Assembly (NCBI GenBank): GCA_026225275.1
Contig: JAMFSL010000061.1
Location: 1-64,000 of the forward strand
Direction of reading: 5' to 3'
From: Puia dinghuensis
Lineage (GTDB): Bacteria; Bacteroidota; Bacteroidia; Chitinophagales; Chitinophagaceae
DNA length: 64,000 nucleotides
Part shown: positions 55,107 through 63,940 of the stretch, in pieces
Position numbering within the stretch: the first letter of the stretch is position 1
Layout: each line of letters begins with the position of its first letter
The notes under the pieces: model-generated
What the model saw: the letters and a program-made list of their open reading frames with translations, nothing else
What the model was told of the DNA's origin: nothing
The model's database searches: none
Made by a program: the position numbers and the translations under genes

Positions 55107-57653
55107 ATGCAAAAAATTTGCTTTTTAGTATTGTTGATGATGTCGGGTATTTGTCTGCAGGCTCAGTCTATCAGCGGGAATGTCACCGATTCTTCCAGTC
55201 ACAAGCCATTAGTGGGGGCTTCGGTCTACATTGCTCAGCTGAAAGCGGGCGCGATCACCGATAGTAGGGGGAATTATAAAATAGCCCGCGTGGCCAAAGG
55301 CAGTTATCATGTGGGGCTGGAGATGGTTGGTTATGGTGCGGTAGACAGCCTTGTCACGGTCGATGGGAATGTCACGCTGAATTTTACCACGGGGGTCGTT
55401 TCGGAAGTTCTGAAGGACGCTGTCATTACATCGTTGGGCAACGCTACCAGTCTACGGCGTGCACCGGTTCCGGTGACAGTCGTTTCACATGATATGCTGA
55501 CGCACCAGGCTTCCACCAATGTGATCGATGCCATCGCCACTCAACCGGGCATGGCGGCAGTCACGACCGGCCCGGGCGTTTCCAAACCCGAGATCAACGG
55601 ACTGGGTTATAACCGGGTATTGACCCTGATGGATGGGGAAAGACAAGAAGATTTTCAATGGGGAGATGAGCATGGGATCCTGATCGACCCTTATGCCGTC
55701 TATAGTGCGGAAATCATCAGGGGGCCTGCCTCTCTGCAGTATGGCGCCAATGCCGTTGCGGGAGTAGTGGCCTTCAAATCCGAACCTCTGCCCGAGACTC
55801 CCGGAACGATACAGGGCAGTTATCAGTCCGAGTACCAGACTAATAACGGGTTGATCGGAAATTCGCTGGATCTCTCCGGCAACAATCACGGATTGAAATG
55901 GGATGTAAGAGGCAGCTATGGAGCGGCGCACGCTTACTGGGATCCCAAGGATGGATATGTATGGGGGACTGCTTTTGTCCGGAGCAATGTGAGGGGTTCC
56001 ATCGAGATGGACAGGGATTGGGGGTATAGCCGGTTCTCATTCAGTGCGCTGCACCAGCAGATAGAGATCCCCGACGGTAACCGCGACAGCGCTTCGGGAC
56101 GATTCGAGTTCGACGTACCCCTGGGTGCGCAGTATGTCAATGGAAAGTACGTGCCCGGCAGCGGGAAGATCTACCCCTCCTTATCCAATTTTCTGTCTTA
56201 CAAGCCCAACATAGCGGGTTACCAGGTGCTGGATCATGATGAAGCCTGGTGGCAGAACAGTTTCAATGTCGGCCGCGGAAAGATCGGGGCGGATGTCGGT
56301 TATAGCCAGAGTATACGCCATGAGATAGACACCGGCACTGTAGGGCAGGAAAATATGGTCGTCCATGATATTCCTTACTCTTTCAAATACCAGACTGAAG
56401 GCGGCAACCTGGGCCTGAAGATCACTACAGGTATCAATGGGACTTACGAATTCGAGAACAACTATCCTGAGCCTCCGGCTCCATATGTCGGCGACTACGA
56501 GATCCCGAATTACCATCTTTTCGATGGAGGCGCCTATGGCATTGTGGAAAAAGATTTCCGCAACCTGACGCTCAGCGGCGGCCTGCGCTACGATCTGCGG
56601 ACGATCAAGGGACAGCCGATGTACCTGGCCAATTACGATATGACGAATCAGCAACAGGTTCCGGCGGGAACGCCCGGCGCCTACCAGCAATTCCCGTCGT
56701 TCAGTAACACGTATACAGGATATTCGGGAAGTTTAGGCGCCTCTTATCAGCTACCCGGACATTTCTATTTGAAAGCTAACGTTGCCAAAAGTTATCGGGC
56801 GCCTGCTATCAATGAACTAACCAGTAATGAGCTGGATCCGGCCAATATGTTCAAGCTGGGAGATCCTAACCTGAAGGCAGAAGAGGGATATGAGGTGGAT
56901 GCGGCGGTAGGAATGAATGGGAAGAACGTCGCTTTCGAAGTGGATGGATTTTACAACTACATCAACCATTTCATCTTTGCGGACCGGATCGAAAATGCCA
57001 GTGGCAGTGATTCTGTCCAACTGGGAGCTCCGGTCTACAAATACACCTCCAACAAGGCTATCATCGCAGGGCTTACGGCATTTCTGAAGATACACCCCGA
57101 GTCCGTCAAATGGCTGGAATGGGACAATGGATTCACCTATATCTATTCTTTTCTTCCCGGACAGACCGATTCCACGCAGCGTGTACCCTTTACGCCCGCT
57201 CCGCGGCTGACGTCGGACCTGCACTTCAAATTGGCCGATAGAGGGTCTTCGATACTGAAATCGGCCTATTTTCAGATTGGGCTGGCCCATTACTGGCCGC
57301 AGAATGAGATTTACAGCGCCTTGTATAACGAACTTCCTTCTTTCTCTTATACCTTATTCAATGCAGGGCTGGGAACCAGTTTTGTCAATCCAAAGACCAA
57401 ACGGGTGATCTGTTCGCTGTTTATCAACTGTACCAACCTGACGAATATCGCTTACGTCGATCATACGTCCCGGCCGCAGTATTTTTGGGCGTATAACGGC
57501 GTGGAAAACCCGACGAATTTCGGTTCTACTGCTGCCATCGTGACCAAACAAAGCGAAGGGATCTACAATATGGGAAGGAATATCGGCTTCAAGGTGATCT
57601 TCCCATTCGGCGGCCATTCCGTGTCGGATACCGAAATGCATGGAGCGTTCTGA
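55107..57653 (+). CDS. TonB-dependent receptor, metal-receptor-like plug
   Basis: An 848-residue outer-membrane receptor. Order of parts: a signal peptide (MQKICFLVLLMMSGICLQAQ), a carboxypeptidase-like regulatory domain (SHKPLVGASVYIAQLKAGAITDSRGNYKI), a plug (APVPVTVVSHDMLTHQASTNVIDAIATQPG; NRVLTLMDGERQEDFQWGDEHG; IIRGPASLQYGANAVAGVVAF) and a long barrel ending near the C-terminus. The plug with GDEHG and the IRGPASLQYG block looks more like ZnuD-type zinc or other metal receptors than SusC proteins, and no SusD partner is present. The ligand is inferred, not shown. First large gene of the unit that includes the tandem hydrolase and ceramidase-like genes. Confidence 0.85.
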   Translation: MQKICFLVLLMMSGICLQAQSISGNVTDSSSHKPLVGASVYIAQLKAGAITDSRGNYKIARVAKGSYHVGLEMVGYGAVDSLVTVDGNVTLNFTTGVVSEVLKDAVITSLGNATSLRRAPVPVTVVSHDMLTHQASTNVIDAIATQPGMAAVTTGPGVSKPEINGLGYNRVLTLMDGERQEDFQWGDEHGILIDPYAVYSAEIIRGPASLQYGANAVAGVVAFKSEPLPETPGTIQGSYQSEYQTNNGLIGNSLDLSGNNHGLKWDVRGSYGAAHAYWDPKDGYVWGTAFVRSNVRGSIEMDRDWGYSRFSFSALHQQIEIPDGNRDSASGRFEFDVPLGAQYVNGKYVPGSGKIYPSLSNFLSYKPNIAGYQVLDHDEAWWQNSFNVGRGKIGADVGYSQSIRHEIDTGTVGQENMVVHDIPYSFKYQTEGGNLGLKITTGINGTYEFENNYPEPPAPYVGDYEIPNYHLFDGGAYGIVEKDFRNLTLSGGLRYDLRTIKGQPMYLANYDMTNQQQVPAGTPGAYQQFPSFSNTYTGYSGSLGASYQLPGHFYLKANVAKSYRAPAINELTSNELDPANMFKLGDPNLKAEEGYEVDAAVGMNGKNVAFEVDGFYNYINHFIFADRIENASGSDSVQLGAPVYKYTSNKAIIAGLTAFLKIHPESVKWLEWDNGFTYIYSFLPGQTDSTQRVPFTPAPRLTSDLHFKLADRGSSILKSAYFQIGLAHYWPQNEIYSALYNELPSFSYTLFNAGLGTSFVNPKTKRVICSLFINCTNLTNIAYVDHTSRPQYFWAYNGVENPTNFGSTAAIVTKQSEGIYNMGRNIGFKVIFPFGGHSVSDTEMHGAF

Positions 57654-57677
57654 TGCGTGGGAACGTTTTTTTTGCTA

Positions 57678-57694
57678 CTTAATCCTGGATTAAG
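57678..57694 (+). promoter_or_regulatory. Palindrome between receptor and hydrolase genes
   Basis: CTTAATCC and GGATTAAG pair perfectly around a single T. A further TTAATCC lies at about 57701. The site is in the 86-bp gap between the receptor and the hydrolase genes. No T-run follows, so it may be an operator or an mRNA hairpin that sets the ratio of upstream and downstream products. Confidence 0.45.
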
Positions 57695-57739
57695 AGGTAA
57701 TTAATCCTTCCGTTAACCGGGGAAGGCTTCTTTTGTTGT

Positions 57740-59281
57740 ATGACGAAAAAAGCCATAGGGTTATTGCTTGCCCTTTTCTTCCTTACTATTTCTATTGTCC
57801 GGGCTCAATCACCCGGCTCCGTTTCCGCGCAGGATACCGCCGTGGCCTTCACGGGTGAGAAGACTGCCTGGCATGAAGGTTTCGATCGCTATGATTTCCT
57901 GATGGATGAACAGACGTTTGCCCTTACGCCCATCCGGGCGACGGCAGAGGAGCAGTTTGGAGCGGCTGCCTCGCCCAAAGGGAAAATCCGTTGTATTATC
58001 GTGGTCCCGCATAAACCGGCTCCGGGCAATCCCTGGTCCTGGCGGGGTTGCTATTGGGATCATGAACCTCAGGCGGAGGTCGAGTTGCTGAAGCGAGGGT
58101 TCTATATAGCTTTCATCATGTGCGATCCCGATCAGCATTGGGATGTATGGTATGCCTACCTGACGGGAAAGCACGGCCTCGCTCCCAAGCCTGCATTTTC
58201 CGGGATGAGCAAAGGAGGAGTGAACGAATTTGCCTGGGCGACGAATCATCCGGATAAGGTCTCCTGTATCTATGCAGACAATCCTGCTCTGTACCCGGAA
58301 AGCTTTACTAAACTGGGTGAACTGGCGAGTCATGACGTTCCGCTGCTGCATGTATGCGGCAGCTATGATTTTCTGCTGGAGCATCATACGCTGGTGGTGG
58401 AAGATATTTATCATCGGCTGGGGGGAAGAATCTCCGTGATGATCAAGGAAGGGCCTGGACATCATCCCCATTCGCTAAAAGATCCGGCTCTTATTGCCGG
58501 CTGGGTAGAAGATAATGTAAAGCCGGAAGGCGGAGTTGCCCCTGTGATGGCGGGGTTGACTTTTGAAAAATCTTATTACTACAGTTATAATAATAGCTAC
58601 AGGCTTTGTCAACCGGAAAATACATATGCCACATGTCGGGGACCGCTGTTCACCGATTGTTATGAACGCTATGACGTGAAAACATCTTCTACCTGGGGCA
58701 TTACCGGCATGACCATTATCCTGCCGAAGAAGGCGGCGCCCGGCCGTCCCTGGATATTCAAGGCCGATCGTGTCGGCCGGGAGGCGGAACCCGTAGATCT
58801 TGCTTTGCTGGCGAAAGGATTTACCATCGTAGCAGCGCCTGTCACCGAGCAGGCGGGGCCTGTACGTAAGCAGTGGGACGAGGTTTACCAATTGCTGACC
58901 AGCCAGGGATACTCCTCTAAGCCTGTCATGGAAGGTGAGGGGGCAGGTGGCGGAGAAGCATATTACTGGGCCATCGTTCATCCCGATCAAGTGTCGTGCA
59001 TCTACGCTGTGAATCCTGTGCTGCGGAGTCTGCAGGCAACGGCGCCATTGACCGACAGCCTTGCAGTGCTGGCGAAGGCCCATATTCCGATCCTCCATGT
59101 CTGCGGCAGCCTTGACCCCTGGTATGCTGACAATACCGTGGCAGTGGAGAAAAAATACCGGCAGTCAGGCGGTCACATGAAAGTGCTGGTGAAAGCAGGA
59201 GCGGGACATTTCGATGCGCTGCCGGCCGAACCGGCGCCGATTATAAATTTTATTATAGAGAGCCAAAAACCTGCACCATGA
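57740..59281 (+). CDS. Secreted protein with two tandem alpha/beta-hydrolase domains
   Basis: A 513-residue exported protein (signal peptide MTKKAIGLLLALFFLTISIVRAQ). It is an internal duplication. Domain 1 (about 40-260) has the nucleophile elbow SGMSKGG with Ser157, acid Asp210 (HVCGSYD) and His241. Domain 2 (about 285-510) repeats the fold (WAIVHPDQVSCIYAVNP against WATNHPDKVSCIYADNP; HVCGSLDPWYADNT against HVCGSYDFLLEHHT). Its elbow reads GEGAGG, with Gly401 in place of the Ser, so it is probably non-catalytic. Asp459 and His490 remain. Its stop overlaps the ceramidase-like start (ATGA). Substrate unknown. Confidence 0.72.
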   Translation: MTKKAIGLLLALFFLTISIVRAQSPGSVSAQDTAVAFTGEKTAWHEGFDRYDFLMDEQTFALTPIRATAEEQFGAAASPKGKIRCIIVVPHKPAPGNPWSWRGCYWDHEPQAEVELLKRGFYIAFIMCDPDQHWDVWYAYLTGKHGLAPKPAFSGMSKGGVNEFAWATNHPDKVSCIYADNPALYPESFTKLGELASHDVPLLHVCGSYDFLLEHHTLVVEDIYHRLGGRISVMIKEGPGHHPHSLKDPALIAGWVEDNVKPEGGVAPVMAGLTFEKSYYYSYNNSYRLCQPENTYATCRGPLFTDCYERYDVKTSSTWGITGMTIILPKKAAPGRPWIFKADRVGREAEPVDLALLAKGFTIVAAPVTEQAGPVRKQWDEVYQLLTSQGYSSKPVMEGEGAGGGEAYYWAIVHPDQVSCIYAVNPVLRSLQATAPLTDSLAVLAKAHIPILHVCGSLDPWYADNTVAVEKKYRQSGGHMKVLVKAGAGHFDALPAEPAPIINFIIESQKPAP

Positions 59282-60675
59282 AAATACCGATCCGATTGCT
59301 GTTATTCTTGGCCGGGCTGATCGTTGCGGGGGGGATCCGGGCGCAGCAGCTTCGTAACTCATTGCTGGCGGGCGCCTCTAAAATCAATATTACGCCCCGT
59401 ACGGACGAAGCTATTCATGATTCCATATATGCCCGGGTATTGGTGCTGGATGCGGATGGTATCCGGCTGGCATTCGTCACGGTGGATCTGGCCGTATTCA
59501 CCAGTGACAGGATCGAGAGGGTCTGCAAAGAAAAATACGGGATCACCCAGCTGATCCTTTGTTCCTCGCATAATCACTCCGAGCCGCAGCCCGGCGGGAA
59601 AAGATCGTTTCAGGCCGGTAATCCTTATACGGCCTTTTATGAAGACCAGATCATCAAAGCAGTGGGTGAATCGGTTGCTCATCTTTTTGCCGCCCGCCTT
59701 TCGGCGGGGAGGGCGACATTCCCCCAGTTGGGTTTCAACCGGCTGGTCCCCAGGAAGGATGGGCATGCCCGGGAGTCGTGGTTCGGGGATGACGAATACA
59801 CCAGTGAAAACCCTGAGCGCATACCTTTCGGACCTGTCGATCCGGAAGTGGGGGTATTGAGGATCGATGATGCAACGGGTCAGGCGCGGGCGATCGTGAT
59901 GAACTACGCTTGTCATGCGGACATCGTCTGCTTTAACTATGCTGTCAGCGCGGATTACCCTGGCGTCGCCTGTCGCAAGGTGGAGGAGGCCTTTGGAGGT
60001 GGCGTCAATTGCCTGTTTGTGCAGGGGGCAGGAGGGAATATCGAATCTTTGCAGATCAGCTCGCGCCGTAAAGGGCCGGACGATCCCTTTCAGACTAATT
60101 ATCTGCCGATGGAGAGGACAGGAGAGTTGTTGGCGGATCAGGTGATCAGGCTGGCGAAGAGGCTGGAGATGGGGGCAGAGGCTGCTGCCAGGGCGATGCC
60201 GGGTTGGTCGACACCGGGCGGCGACACTCCGGTGCTGCGGTATATGGAAGATTCGCTGCATTTCACGGGCCGCTTCAACAAAAAGCTGGACCTCAATGTC
60301 CATCTTTCCACGATCATCCTCAATAATACCATAGCTATTGCCGTGTGTCCCGGCGAGTTGTTCGTGCAATTACAGCTTGACTGGAAGCAGAAGATGGACC
60401 TGGCGGGGGTGCAACCTTTTCTATTCGGCTATAGCTGGAGCCAGGGAAACTGGCCGGGATATGTTGCTGACGTGCGGAGCGCTGCATTGGGCGGATATGG
60501 GGCCGATCAGGGTGGTGATTTGATCGAGGTGGGCGCGGGTGAGGCGATCGTGACAAGGCAACTGGCCGATTTTTATCGTCTTAACGGGTTGATGCGGGCT
60601 CAGCCGGGACCTACGGGATTCAAATCCGGCGCGCAATGGATCGTCAGGCCATTTGATCCGGCAAAAGACAAGTAA
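59278..60675 (+). CDS. Neutral/alkaline ceramidase-like hydrolase
   Basis: A 465-residue exported protein (signal peptide MKIPIRLLLFLAGLIVAGGIRAQ). It matches the N-terminal domain of neutral/alkaline non-lysosomal ceramidases: LLAGASKINITPRT, ARVLVLDADGIRLAFVTVDLAVF, and LCSSHNHSEPQPGG with His98 and His100 as likely zinc ligands. Also NYACHADIVCFNYAVSADYPG and CLFVQGAGGNIESL. Ceramidases cleave the amide bond of sphingolipids, which Bacteroidota make, but many members of this fold act on other amides, so the substrate is open. It is translationally coupled to the tandem hydrolase gene. Confidence 0.85.
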   Translation: MKIPIRLLLFLAGLIVAGGIRAQQLRNSLLAGASKINITPRTDEAIHDSIYARVLVLDADGIRLAFVTVDLAVFTSDRIERVCKEKYGITQLILCSSHNHSEPQPGGKRSFQAGNPYTAFYEDQIIKAVGESVAHLFAARLSAGRATFPQLGFNRLVPRKDGHARESWFGDDEYTSENPERIPFGPVDPEVGVLRIDDATGQARAIVMNYACHADIVCFNYAVSADYPGVACRKVEEAFGGGVNCLFVQGAGGNIESLQISSRRKGPDDPFQTNYLPMERTGELLADQVIRLAKRLEMGAEAAARAMPGWSTPGGDTPVLRYMEDSLHFTGRFNKKLDLNVHLSTIILNNTIAIAVCPGELFVQLQLDWKQKMDLAGVQPFLFGYSWSQGNWPGYVADVRSAALGGYGADQGGDLIEVGAGEAIVTRQLADFYRLNGLMRAQPGPTGFKSGAQWIVRPFDPAKDK

Positions 60676-60686
60676 GTTGGCGGGGT

Positions 60687-61412
60687 TTAAGGATTATCCT
60701 GTTTCCAGATTTGCGTGAAATACATGCCGCAGTCTTTGATATATTTGTAGAACTCATAATCGTTCTCACAGTTCCTGATAAAATCGTATGTCGGGCGATA
60801 CTGGCGCATGAAGGCATCGAGAGGGACGCCTTGCAAGCCGGTAATCTTCCGGACGAGGACGTGGTTGAATCTATAATCGACATATTTATCCTGTTCCTCT
60901 TCGATCAGCCGTCGCTGGAGGCTCAGCATCTGGCGGTTACGCCGGGCGCCGAACAGCATGTCCAGGTTTACCCCCACTCCCATGCCGCCACCAGAGGGGC
61001 CAACCAGGCCTTGCGATTCATAGTCGAATACTTTGCGGTATTCATCGCGGTTCTCCGCAGAGTCGTAGCGATAGGCTTTGGGGCGGACAACTACGAGCGG
61101 CAGGCTGTCTACCGTGACGGCGATGCTGATGTCCATTGGGTAATTGGTGGCGATGGTCTTCACCGGAAATTTGACCGTTGCTTTACCCAGGTAGGAAAAA
61201 TAGATGGAGTCTTTTGGGAAGACGCGGATATGATATTGACCGGTGGAATCCGTCATGGTGCCCTGGCCGGACGTCCCCATAACGCTGACGCCAGGCATGG
61301 CGAAGTAGCGTGAGCGATCGTATACCGTTCCATTGACTATTACCTGACCGGATACTTCACTGCTCACTAACGTCAATAAGAACAATGCTATGGGTAATAC
61401 ACCTTTCACCAT
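60687..61412 (-). CDS. Exported carboxypeptidase-like regulatory-domain protein
   Basis: A 241-residue exported protein (signal peptide MVKGVLPIALFLLTLVSSEVSGQ). The first domain is a carboxypeptidase regulatory-like fold (VIVNGTVYDRSRYFAMPGVSVMGTSGQGTMTDSTGQYHIRV). The C-terminal part (RRNRQMLSLQRRLIEEEQDKYVDYRFNHVLVRKITGL) is helical and charged and is of a kind often seen in Bacteroidota, but I cannot assign it. It starts one base after the mqnE stop and is therefore in an operon with it; a functional link is not obvious. Confidence 0.8.
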   Translation of the reverse strand: MVKGVLPIALFLLTLVSSEVSGQVIVNGTVYDRSRYFAMPGVSVMGTSGQGTMTDSTGQYHIRVFPKDSIYFSYLGKATVKFPVKTIATNYPMDISIAVTVDSLPLVVVRPKAYRYDSAENRDEYRKVFDYESQGLVGPSGGGMGVGVNLDMLFGARRNRQMLSLQRRLIEEEQDKYVDYRFNHVLVRKITGLQGVPLDAFMRQYRPTYDFIRNCENDYEFYKYIKDCGMYFTQIWKQDNP

Positions 61413-61413
61413 T

Positions 61414-62589
61414 TTAATTTAACGATGCGTCAGCCCCGATGGCATCCAGATCGACGTCCTTGTAATTGTGGATCTCGTTGTACAGGGTATCGCGCTCTAC
61501 GGGTTCTCTTCCCACCTGGCGGATCAGAGTCACCAGCTGTGCTGTGGAAAGGCTGGGGGTCTGTTCTTCGCTGCCGGCCATGGAATAGATCTTCGTTGTA
61601 TCGTCGATCGTGCCATCCAGGTCATTGACACCGAAAGATAAGGTCAGCTGGGCATTTTGCCGGCCGAGCATTGGCCAGTAAGCCTTGAGGTGCGGGAAAT
61701 TGTCCATGTACAGCCGGGCCACTGCATAGAGCTTCATGTCTTCTATAATCGAAGATTCCGTCACATGACTCATGTCATTGTCCTTGTTGCGGAATTTCAG
61801 CGGGATAAATGTGTTGAAACCACCCGTCGTGTCCTGCAGTTGACGGAGACGTTCCATATGATCGATCCGGTGTGCATAGGTCTCGATATGACCATACAGC
61901 ATGGTCGCATTGGTATGCATGCCTTCGCGGTGGGCGGTTTCATGGATCTTTAGCCAGCCATCCGCATCGACCTTATCGGCGCAGATGACGGTGCGTATAT
62001 CCGGGTGGAAGATCTCCGCACCCCCGCCCGGCATTGAATCCAGGCCGGCAGCGTGTAGCCGCTTCATCCCCTCTTCCACGCTGAGTTTGGCTTTTCGAAA
62101 CATATAGTCCAGCTCTACGGCCGTAAATCCCTTGATATGCAGCCCGGGCCGGTATGCCTTGATCTTTTGCAGCAGCTCAATAAAGAATTCAAGGTTCATT
62201 TTGGGATGAACGCCGCCAACGATATGTACTTCTGTCACCGGCTTGCCGTCATATTTCTTCACGATGTCCAGCATCTGCTGCTGGGTCATCTCCCAGCCTT
62301 CGTCGCGATGGGCATAGACCCGTGAATAAGAACAGAAATTACAGGTAAAGACACAGACATTAGTGGGCTCGATATGGAAATTACGGTTGAAATAGGTTTT
62401 GTTCCCATGGAGCCTTTCCCGGACATGGTTAGCCAGGGCGCCCAGAAAGGGAAGGCTGCCCTTTTCGAACAACAAAACCCCTTCTTCCGGGGTGATGCGT
62501 TGTTTAGCGAGGATCTTTTCTCCGATCTGGCGTAAATCCTTGTCTGCTGTTTCCAAGAGGGCTTCGATGCCGGTCGTCATCGTATCCAT
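61414..62589 (-). CDS. mqnE: Aminofutalosine synthase (radical SAM)
   Basis: Joins 3-enolpyruvylbenzoate-derived carboxyvinyloxybenzoate with S-adenosylmethionine to make 6-amino-6-deoxyfutalosine, a step in the futalosine route to menaquinone. The radical SAM cluster ligands are Cys79, Cys83 and Cys86 (NVCVFTCNFCSYSR). EVHIVGGVHPKMNLEFFIELL, GFTAVELDYM and TNATMLYGHIET also fit. The ATG at 62589 gives 391 residues, the normal size; the frame upstream overlaps the divergent permease gene. Its presence suggests that this organism makes menaquinone by the futalosine pathway rather than the classical Men route. Confidence 0.93.
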   Translation of the reverse strand: MDTMTTGIEALLETADKDLRQIGEKILAKQRITPEEGVLLFEKGSLPFLGALANHVRERLHGNKTYFNRNFHIEPTNVCVFTCNFCSYSRVYAHRDEGWEMTQQQMLDIVKKYDGKPVTEVHIVGGVHPKMNLEFFIELLQKIKAYRPGLHIKGFTAVELDYMFRKAKLSVEEGMKRLHAAGLDSMPGGGAEIFHPDIRTVICADKVDADGWLKIHETAHREGMHTNATMLYGHIETYAHRIDHMERLRQLQDTTGGFNTFIPLKFRNKDNDMSHVTESSIIEDMKLYAVARLYMDNFPHLKAYWPMLGRQNAQLTLSFGVNDLDGTIDDTTKIYSMAGSEEQTPSLSTAQLVTLIRQVGREPVERDTLYNEIHNYKDVDLDAIGADASLN

Positions 62590-62695
62590 AATGCCGAATT
62601 TTTGGGCCGCCACCGGCGGCTCCGGCAAAATTACTGATTGTGCGCTAACTATAATTTCTTTATCTTCCCTATTTGACCATAAAAAAATCAATAAG

Positions 62696-63940
62696 TTGAC
62701 TATCAAGCTCCGCCTGACCGTCATGAATTTCCTTGAATTCTTCGTATGGGGCGCCTGGCTGATCTCCCTGGGAGATTATATGTTCAACGTTCTGCATTTC
62801 ACCGGTCGGGAGGTAGGTAGTGTTTATGGCACCATGGGGGTGGCTTCGATCTTTACGCCCGCCCTCTTTGGCATCGTTGCCGACCGCTGGATGAACGCGG
62901 AGCGGGTACTGGGGCTCTGCCATATCATTGGCGCCGCTATGCTGATATGGGCCGCCAATCTGCATGATTTCGATACGTTTCGCATGGCCATGCTTTTCAA
63001 TTCCTTTTTTTTCATGCCAACAATTGCTCTGAACAATACGGTTTCCTATATCATCCTCGAACGGAGAGGGTTTAACATTGTCAAGGATTTTCCGCCGATC
63101 CGCGTTTGGGGAACAGTCGGTTTTGTCTGCGCTATGTGGGTGGTGGATTTTTGCGGGTGGAAACAAAGTCCTTTTCAATTGTATCTCAGCGCAGGGGCAG
63201 GAATATTCCTCGGGTTTTATGCGTTTACCCTACCATCTTGTTTTCCCGTGCGGACGGGGACGAAACCCAGTCTTTTTTCTTCATTGGGCCTGGATGCCTT
63301 CGTGTTGTTCCGGCGTCGAAAGATGCTCATATTCTTTATTTATTCTATGCTCCTTGGCTTTGCGCTGCAGATCAGCAATGCCTTCGGGGGCGCCTTCATC
63401 AGTGATTTTGCGCATGTGCCGCAATACGCCCATTCCTTTGGGGTGAGACATTCCGTATTACTGATCTCGATCTCCCAGATCTCCGAGACCTTATTTATAT
63501 TGACGATCCCCTTCTTTCTACGCAAATTCGGGATCAAAAGAGTCATTATTATCAGCATCTTCGCCTGGGTATTACGGTTTGGCCTGTTTGGCATCGGTAA
63601 TCCCGGCAGCGGTCTGCCCCTGCTTCTCCTTTCCATGGTCGTCTACGGGATGGCCTTCGACTTCTTTAATATCTCGGGGTCGCTCTTCGTGGAACGCGAG
63701 GCGGAGATTAAGATCAGGGCCAGCGCACAAGGGCTTTTCATGCTGATGACCAACGGCATCGGCGCGTATGTGGGCACCTATTTCAGCGGCTGGGTCGTAG
63801 ACTACTTCACCGCTAACGGGGTCAAAGACTGGCATAGCATCTGGTTCACTTTTGCGGCCTATGCTCTGGTCCTGGGGATCACCTTTCCACTGGTATTCCG
63901 TTATCGTCACAGTGAAACCGATGTTCCGGCTCATTTATAA
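62696..63940 (+). CDS. NupG-like nucleoside permease (MFS)
   Basis: A 414-residue 12-helix transporter of the nucleoside:H+ symporter family. The N-terminus KLRLTVMNFLEFFVWGAWLISLGDYMF is highly characteristic, as are FGIVADRWMNAERVLG, SYIILERRGFNIVKDFPPIRVWGTVGFV and DFFNISGSLFVEREAEIKIRASAQGLFMLMTNGIGAYVG. The likely start is a TTG at 62696, which gives the usual N-terminus; an ATG at 62723 would cut it short. It is divergent from mqnE. As aminofutalosine and its by-products are nucleosides, the neighbourhood is suggestive. Confidence 0.9.
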   Translation: MTIKLRLTVMNFLEFFVWGAWLISLGDYMFNVLHFTGREVGSVYGTMGVASIFTPALFGIVADRWMNAERVLGLCHIIGAAMLIWAANLHDFDTFRMAMLFNSFFFMPTIALNNTVSYIILERRGFNIVKDFPPIRVWGTVGFVCAMWVVDFCGWKQSPFQLYLSAGAGIFLGFYAFTLPSCFPVRTGTKPSLFSSLGLDAFVLFRRRKMLIFFIYSMLLGFALQISNAFGGAFISDFAHVPQYAHSFGVRHSVLLISISQISETLFILTIPFFLRKFGIKRVIIISIFAWVLRFGLFGIGNPGSGLPLLLLSMVVYGMAFDFFNISGSLFVEREAEIKIRASAQGLFMLMTNGIGAYVGTYFSGWVVDYFTANGVKDWHSIWFTFAAYALVLGITFPLVFRYRHSETDVPAHL

